This document shows positions 59,988 to 64,000 of a stretch of 64,000 nucleotides of DNA, in pieces (positions within the stretch are counted from its first letter, which is position 1; each line of letters opens with the position of its first letter). A program made the position numbers and the translations under genes. This DNA comes from Chitinophagales bacterium. Its GTDB lineage: Bacteria; Bacteroidota; Bacteroidia; Chitinophagales; LD1. The DNA lies in NCBI GenBank assembly GCA_016786765.1, contig JAEUUZ010000003.1:248001-312000 (forward strand). The letters are read 5' to 3'. The notes below the pieces were generated by a model that had not been told where the DNA came from, did no database searches, and was given only the letters and a program-made list of their open reading frames with translations.

Positions 59988-60070
59988 CGTCATTTCGAAC
60001 GAGTCTTCGAGGAGAAATCTCAGCAATAATAAATGAGACTTCTCTCCGCCTCTGACGGATCGAAGTGACG
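59988..60070. repeat. Imperfect inverted repeat (REP-like, ~83 bp)
   Basis: The left arm, starting CGTCATTTCGAACGAG and running to GAGAAATCTCA, pairs imperfectly with the right arm TGAGACTTCTCT ... CGAAGTGACG. The GTCATTTCGA...GAGAAATCT pattern is another widespread dispersed repeat. Just upstream (59958-59972) is a small hairpin of CTCGCT / AGCGAG. Together these fill the 194-base gap before the FAD monooxygenase gene's end. Confidence 0.7.
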
Positions 60071-60086
60071 AAAAACAGAAGCAGTT

Positions 60087-61229
60087 TCAAAAATCAACAT
60101 CATACACCACCTGCACTTGCTTTTCATTGATACTTGCCGGAATATGTCTAAACAAAAAATTACGAGCGCTAATCAACCACGGGTTTTCGATATGCGCAAT
60201 TTTGCCAAAGGTCCACGAGGTGTTCACGATGCGGTGCACGCGTTGGATTCGCCTGTTTTCAAAGGCTTTGAAGGCCGCGGCTACATCATTTGTTTTGCTT
60301 AATTCATCGGCTAAAACTATGGCATCTTCAATCGCCTGACAAGCCCCTTGTCCCATATTTGGAGTAGTGGCATGCCCTGCATCGCCTATCAACACTATGT
60401 TTCCAAAGGCAAGTTGATGAATAGGTTGTAAATCATTGATGTCGTTCCACAACAAATGTTCATCTTTGGTTTCTTGTAATATCTGCGGAATAGGCACATG
60501 AAAGTCTTTGAAATGCTCCAGTAAATCAGCCACACGGTAGGCTTTCATCTTTTCGTCTTGCGCTTTCGCATTGATGCAGGCAAACCAATAAATTTTATTG
60601 TGCGCTAAGGGTACAATCCCAAAACGGCCACTGTTTCCCCAGGTTTCAGACGATTCCGTAATCTGAAGTTTAGTGTTGTCGATAATGGCTCTCCAACAAG
60701 TGTATCCGGCATACCGCTCTTTAGAATTGGGCAACAATTTTTTTCGAATAGGCGAATGAATCCCATCGGCCGCCACCAATACTTCCGCTTCATGCATACT
60801 TCCGTCTTGAAAAGTCAATAACGTTTTTTCGCCCTGCGTTACTATATCTACAATTCGTTTATTGCTGTGTACCGTTGTAGGGTCTAATTTGGAAAGTAAT
60901 ACACGGTGTAAATCAGCCCGATGAATCGTGAAATTATCTACCCCATATTTTTTACTCAGTGCTTCACTGTTTGTTTTCGCCAATTGTTTTCCTTGCTGAT
61001 CGAGCAACAAAAACGCAGGGAGAATTCTTCCTTCAGCAATAACGTCTTCCGCAATGCCTATTTTCTGAAAGGCTTTCATAGCATTGGCGGCTAGCGCTAA
61101 TCCTGCACCTACAGCTTTTATTTCCGATGCCGCTTCGAAAATAGTGGTGGAAAATCCTGCTTTGTTTAAAGCAATGGCAGTGGTAAGTCCGGCAATGCCA
61201 CCGCCCACAATGGTGATGTTCTTTTTCAT
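60087..61229 (-). CDS. FAD-dependent monooxygenase
   Basis: 380 residues, cytoplasmic. Class A flavin hydroxylase fold: GGGIAGLTTAIALNKAGF at the N-terminus (dinucleotide site), a DG motif in LVAADGIHSPIRKKL, and the second FAD motif GDAGHATTPNMGQGACQAIEDA near 283. The group includes salicylate hydroxylase-, zeaxanthin epoxidase- and TetX-like enzymes; the sequence does not tell the substrate. Single gene between a REP-like element and recA. Confidence 0.91.
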   Translation of the reverse strand: MKKNITIVGGGIAGLTTAIALNKAGFSTTIFEAASEIKAVGAGLALAANAMKAFQKIGIAEDVIAEGRILPAFLLLDQQGKQLAKTNSEALSKKYGVDNFTIHRADLHRVLLSKLDPTTVHSNKRIVDIVTQGEKTLLTFQDGSMHEAEVLVAADGIHSPIRKKLLPNSKERYAGYTCWRAIIDNTKLQITESSETWGNSGRFGIVPLAHNKIYWFACINAKAQDEKMKAYRVADLLEHFKDFHVPIPQILQETKDEHLLWNDINDLQPIHQLAFGNIVLIGDAGHATTPNMGQGACQAIEDAIVLADELSKTNDVAAAFKAFENRRIQRVHRIVNTSWTFGKIAHIENPWLISARNFLFRHIPASINEKQVQVVYDVDF

Positions 61230-61289
61230 AATGCTATGTTGGGGTAAAACAACTAAAGATTTAGTTCAAGTGGAAATCGTACATCCATA

Positions 61290-61325
61290 TAAAACGAAAA
61301 TCCGCCCGATTGCTCAGGCGGATTC
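61290..61325 (-). terminator. recA terminator
   Basis: On the minus strand: AATCCGCC, 10-base loop, GGCGGATT, then TTCGTTTTAT. The stem is 61297-61306 with 61317-61324. Confidence 0.72.
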
Positions 61326-61362
61326 AATTCATCAATTGTTAACCAAAATAATTGCGAATCGT

Positions 61363-62412
61363 TTATACTTTTTCGTCTTCCGTGAGTGGCTCTACTTTCA
61401 CCACTTCAACACCGGCTAAATACTTCGCCTTAATTTTTTTCTCAATATCTAATGCCAGTTCCGGATTGTCGGTGAGCAATTGCTTCACCCCTTCACGACC
61501 TTGACCTAATTTTGTTCCATCGTAGCTATACCAAGAGCCCGATTTTTGCAAAATCTCTAACTCGGTTCCTATATCTACAATCTCACCCACTTTAGAAACC
61601 CCTTCGCCATACATGATATCGAATTCGGTAGTTCTGAACGGTGGAGCCATTTTGTTTTTCACCACTTTCACTTTCGTTCTGTTCCCTACAATTTCTTCTT
61701 TGTCTTTAATTTGCCCAATTCTTCTAATATCCAATCGCACCGAAGCATAGAATTTCAAAGCATTTCCACCCGTTGTGGTTTCCGGGTTACCGAACATCAC
61801 TCCAATTTTCTCACGTAATTGGTTGATGAAAATACAGCAGCAACCTGTTTTGTTAATCGTTCCGGTAAGTTTTCGGAGTGCTTGCGACATCAAACGCGCT
61901 TGCAATCCCATTTTCGATTCTCCCATTTCACCTTCTAACTCGCTACGCGGTACCAAGGCAGCAACGGAGTCAATCACACAAATATCAACCGCTCCGGAAC
62001 GAATCAAATGCTCTGCAATATCCAACGCTTGCTCTCCATCATCCGGCTGCGAAATCAAAAGATTGTTTACGTCTACTCCTAATTTCTCAGCATAGGCTTT
62101 GTCAAAGGCGTGCTCTGCGTCAATGAACGCTGCAATTCCTCCTGCTTTTTGACAACTGGCAATTGCGTGAATTGCTAATGTTGTTTTACCCGAAGATTCC
62201 GGTCCGTAGATTTCTACTACACGGCCTTTGGGTAAACCACCAATGCCTAAAGCAATATCTAATCCAAGTGAACCGGTAGAGATGACTTCTGCCGCCAAAA
62301 TTTTGGAATCACCCAATTTCATGATAGTTCCTTTTCCGTAGGCTTTGTCGATTTTATCCAACGTGAGTTGGAGTGCCTTCATCTTTTCCTTTCTGTCTTT
62401 ATCGTCTGCCAT
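61363..62412 (-). CDS. recA: Recombinase RecA
   Basis: 349 residues. DNA strand-exchange ATPase for homologous recombination and SOS induction. Walker [10 protein letters not shown], the [19 protein letters not shown] loop L1 region, [52 protein letters not shown] (loop L2 and RecA signature) and a short acidic C-terminus. Preceded by a full-match TACCTTTG element. I see no LexA-type box that I can name. Monocistronic with terminator. Confidence 0.98.
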   Translation of the reverse strand: MADDKDRKEKMKALQLTLDKIDKAYGKGTIMKLGDSKILAAEVISTGSLGLDIALGIGGLPKGRVVEIYGPESSGKTTLAIHAIASCQKAGGIAAFIDAEHAFDKAYAEKLGVDVNNLLISQPDDGEQALDIAEHLIRSGAVDICVIDSVAALVPRSELEGEMGESKMGLQARLMSQALRKLTGTINKTGCCCIFINQLREKIGVMFGNPETTTGGNALKFYASVRLDIRRIGQIKDKEEIVGNRTKVKVVKNKMAPPFRTTEFDIMYGEGVSKVGEIVDIGTELEILQKSGSWYSYDGTKLGQGREGVKQLLTDNPELALDIEKKIKAKYLAGVEVVKVEPLTEDEKV

Positions 62413-62434
62413 AGTGTTTGTTATTTTGATGAGG

Positions 62435-62442
62435 CAAAGGTA
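62435..62442 (-). promoter_or_regulatory. recA -7 promoter element
   Basis: TACCTTTG on the minus strand, a full match to TAnnTTTG, ending 22 bases before the start codon. A clear -33 TTG is not visible. Confidence 0.5.
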
Positions 62443-62556
62443 AATGGATTTGCTAAAATACTTAGTTTTTTCACTAAAATATTTTGCATGTGAATTTAAT
62501 TAACTGAAAATCAGCAAATTAAAATTTTACAAAAAACGTATAATCTTAGTTTTCGA

Positions 62557-62736
62557 CTACACAGCAACAGCGTTGCCTTGTTTTAAACTATATGCTTTTA
62601 TGATGTTCAGGCTGGTTTCGCTAGGCTTCATCATTCTGTTGTGGAAATGACGGCTCAATTCTGCGTCCATCTTGTCAATCAAATTGTTTTTCAGCATATC
62701 TTTTTTGTCGGAGAGTGGAGTAGAGCTTCTGTTCAT
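62557..62736 (-). CDS. Small 59-aa ORF upstream of recA
   Basis: An ATG at 62736 opens 59 codons: a Ser/Asp/Lys-rich start (MNRSSTPLSDKKDML), an amphipathic helical middle with LIDKMDAELSRHFHNRMM, and KPSETSLNIIKAYSLKQG before the stop. Codon use is like that of the neighbouring genes and there is no overlapping gene. It reads in the same direction as recA, about 145 bases upstream. I do not recognise a family. It occupies the middle of the 449-base gap between recA and the lipoprotein gene; the rest of that gap is AT-rich with no other feature seen. Confidence 0.55.
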   Translation of the reverse strand: MNRSSTPLSDKKDMLKNNLIDKMDAELSRHFHNRMMKPSETSLNIIKAYSLKQGNAVAV

Positions 62737-62861
62737 GTATTTAATTTTGAAACTAGAACGTATAACTAAAAAAATATTGTGTTGCAGAATTCCATTGATG
62801 ATGAAAATTTAGCCGTTTGCTATAAAAACAATACTTTCGTTAGAAACAAACAACATCTATT

Positions 62862-63290
62862 ATGAAAAAATCAACCCTCGTTGGCGGTATCCTTATCGCC
62901 TTTTTATTCCTCATTTCTTCATGTGCTAAAGATCAGCAAGCACTAAATAAGTTGAAAGGCTCTTGGCGCTATACCAAGATTAGTGCATTAGGATTCTCTT
63001 TCGACATGGCACAGTTTGGCTATACAAATGCCACAATTCAATTTGACGAATGCTCAGCTAAATCAGCAAAATGCAGCGGAACCATTAATTTAACAGGTAT
63101 AGATCCCACACCGTTTTTATATGAGATTAATAAAAATGGCGATGAAGTAACTGTGTCGGATGCCACTACTACAACTATTTACAAAATTAAAAAGTTGGAT
63201 AAAAGCAACTTGGTATATACAACATCATATGATACTATTATTAATTCTGCTCCACTTAAACTGGAGTTAGAATTTACTTGTGTAAAATAA
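62862..63290 (+). CDS. Small lipoprotein, lipocalin-like
   Basis: 142 residues. Lipoprotein signal (GGILIAFLFLISSC, Cys 21). The mature part starts NKLKGSWRYTKISALGFSF, the G-x-W pattern of lipocalin-like domains of Bacteroidota, then alternates strands (ATIQFDECSAKSAKCSGTINL, EVTVSDATTTTIYKIKKL) and ends with LELEFTCVK. Three further Cys may form disulphides. Single gene with a strong terminator; function unknown. Confidence 0.82.
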   Translation: MKKSTLVGGILIAFLFLISSCAKDQQALNKLKGSWRYTKISALGFSFDMAQFGYTNATIQFDECSAKSAKCSGTINLTGIDPTPFLYEINKNGDEVTVSDATTTTIYKIKKLDKSNLVYTTSYDTIINSAPLKLELEFTCVK

Positions 63291-63303
63291 CGATTAAGGC
63301 AAA

Positions 63304-63342
63304 AAAAAGCCGCAAGTAAAACTACTTGCGGCTTTTTGTTTT
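63304..63342. terminator. Bidirectional terminator between the lipoprotein and macroglobulin-like genes
   Basis: A perfect 15-bp stem (63304-63318 with 63323-63337), 4-base loop, flanked by A and T runs. Confidence 0.9.
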
Positions 63343-63355
63343 TATGCCGGTAACG

Positions 63356-64000
63356 TTAATTAATCGTGATTTTTGCTCCGCTATTCCAAGTTTTCAACTC
63401 ATTCGTATAATAGAGATAGGCAGAAGAAGCAGCGGCCTCGTATGTTCCGGCAATATCAGCCTTCAAATCGAGATTAATGTTCTTGCTTTCGTTTGGAGCC
63501 AAAGAACGATAGTAACACACCACATTGTTCCCGGTGGTTTCGTAGAAATCTATCACATGTTTGTCCATCAATTCTTTTAACTGAAACGGTTGCACCGAAA
63601 GCCCTGCAGGTATGCCTAAAATAGCCATACTCATCGGTTGTCCTTTATCGGTTACGTTTTTCAATACAGCTGAAAGACGAACCGTTTCACCCACCTTAGT
63701 ATTTGCTGTGTTTAGTTTTGTTTCTAACCCTAGCACACATTCTTTTGACGATTGTGGCAAGCTCGTGTTGTAGGCCACGCTCATTGAATATGGAAGAGCG
63801 TTTTTGCAACCTTTGAATTTCACTTCCACTTTCTGTTTGCCTTCTTTGAAGAAGCCTTGCAAACTATCAATGGTCACGTTTTTCTTTTCGCCTTTTTCGT
63901 ATGCTTTCGAGCCCACCAGTTTATCATTTACATAGATTTCAACAGTACCCGATTCATCAGTTTTTTTGCTGTATTGCGCATATTTCGTTAAGGCTTTCAA
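63356..64000 (-). CDS. C-terminal part of an alpha-2-macroglobulin-like protein, cut by the window edge
   Basis: The frame is open at base 64000, so the start lies outside the window; the apparent first codon is an internal Leu. The 214 visible residues begin with the end of a helical thioester-type domain (ALTKYAQYSKKTDESGTVEIY), then beta-sandwiches: VGETVRLSAVLKNVTDKGQPM and the receptor-binding-like domain MAILGIPAGLSVQPFQLKEL, VIDFYE, VVCYYRSLAPNESKNINLDLKADIAGTYEAAASSAYLYYTNE. Bacterial macroglobulins trap foreign proteases in the periplasm or at the surface. Whether the thioester motif exists cannot be seen here. Confidence 0.85.
   Translation of the reverse strand: MKALTKYAQYSKKTDESGTVEIYVNDKLVGSKAYEKGEKKNVTIDSLQGFFKEGKQKVEVKFKGCKNALPYSMSVAYNTSLPQSSKECVLGLETKLNTANTKVGETVRLSAVLKNVTDKGQPMSMAILGIPAGLSVQPFQLKELMDKHVIDFYETTGNNVVCYYRSLAPNESKNINLDLKADIAGTYEAAASSAYLYYTNELKTWNSGAKITIN

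Noticed and set aside
1-64000. tRNA, rRNA, riboswitch, origin or insertion-sequence candidates
   Set aside because: None recognised by eye: no cloverleaf arms, no conserved rRNA words, no transposase frames with terminal inverted repeats. A covariance-model scan would be needed to exclude small RNAs.

Overview
The window comes from a moderately AT-rich member of the Bacteroidota, probably the Chitinophagales/Sphingobacteriales side of the phylum, though that rank is a guess. The evidence is six proteins with a C-terminal type IX secretion (T9SS) sorting domain of the YPNP...G.Y..K type, SprB-like and SdrD-B-like repeat proteins, a TonB-dependent receptor paired with a DUF5689 lipoprotein, promoter elements of the TTTG / TAnnTTTG type, little sign of Shine-Dalgarno sequences, and a NAD-domain-first fatty-acid oxidation fusion. 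I found no tRNA, rRNA, CRISPR array, transposase or prophage.

Layout. 1-1.7 kb: end of a PKD/T9SS surface protein, a tiny polyproline protein with a PID-CTERM-like tail, and a CarboxypepD_reg-like protein. 1.8-9.0 kb: a beta-oxidation operon (dehydrogenase/hydratase fusion, thiolase, secreted T9SS lipase, acyl-CoA dehydrogenase). 9.0-13.5 kb: lipoprotein, TPR/LuxR-like regulator, VOC protein, GldM-like single domain, haem-binding protein, GDPD phosphodiesterase. 13.6-15.4 kb: a second acyl-CoA dehydrogenase, preceded by the same perfect 16-bp palindrome as the first operon. 16.2-22.4 kb: a TPR-like protein of a paralogous pair, then an ABC/HlyD/TolC export operon whose ATPase lacks nearly all standard catalytic motifs. 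22.5-29.6 kb: FucP-like permease, NADP-isocitrate dehydrogenase, DUF899 protein and a giant M43 metalloprotease with ten SprB-like repeats. 29.7-34.9 kb: a 2OG-Fe(II) oxygenase and a complete cyanophycin set (cphA diverging from cphB-iaaA). 34.9-36.9 kb: a T9SS gene and a detached, almost identical copy of its 3' end lying directly behind cphA. 37-41.7 kb: TonB-plug/VWA fusion, TPR protein, exo/endonuclease-phosphatase family protein.

41.8-50.1 kb is a plus-strand cluster that I read as a metal, probably copper, handling locus: TonB receptor with a Cys-containing N-terminal domain, DUF5689 lipoprotein, small CxGKC protein, beta-barrel with a Cys-rich N-terminus, MbnP-like lipoprotein, a decayed mbnP fragment, MbnH-like dihaem protein and a His-rich lipoprotein. 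50.1-58.3 kb: WbqC, MutS2 without Smr, a T9SS protein, the second ~490-aa paralogue and a 1021-aa SdrD-like T9SS protein. 58.3-60.1 kb is rich in small palindromic repeats around an ORF6N gene. 60.1-64 kb: FAD monooxygenase, recA, a 59-aa ORF, a lipoprotein and the end of an alpha-2-macroglobulin-like protein.

The strongest functional stories are lipid scavenging coupled to beta-oxidation under one shared operator, cyanophycin storage and recycling, and the MbnP/MbnH locus. The main candidates for undescribed biology are the motif-degenerate ABC exporter, the ORF6N gene that carries the same palindrome inside its frame and on its stop codon, and the Cys-rich additions to the MbnP/MbnH locus.
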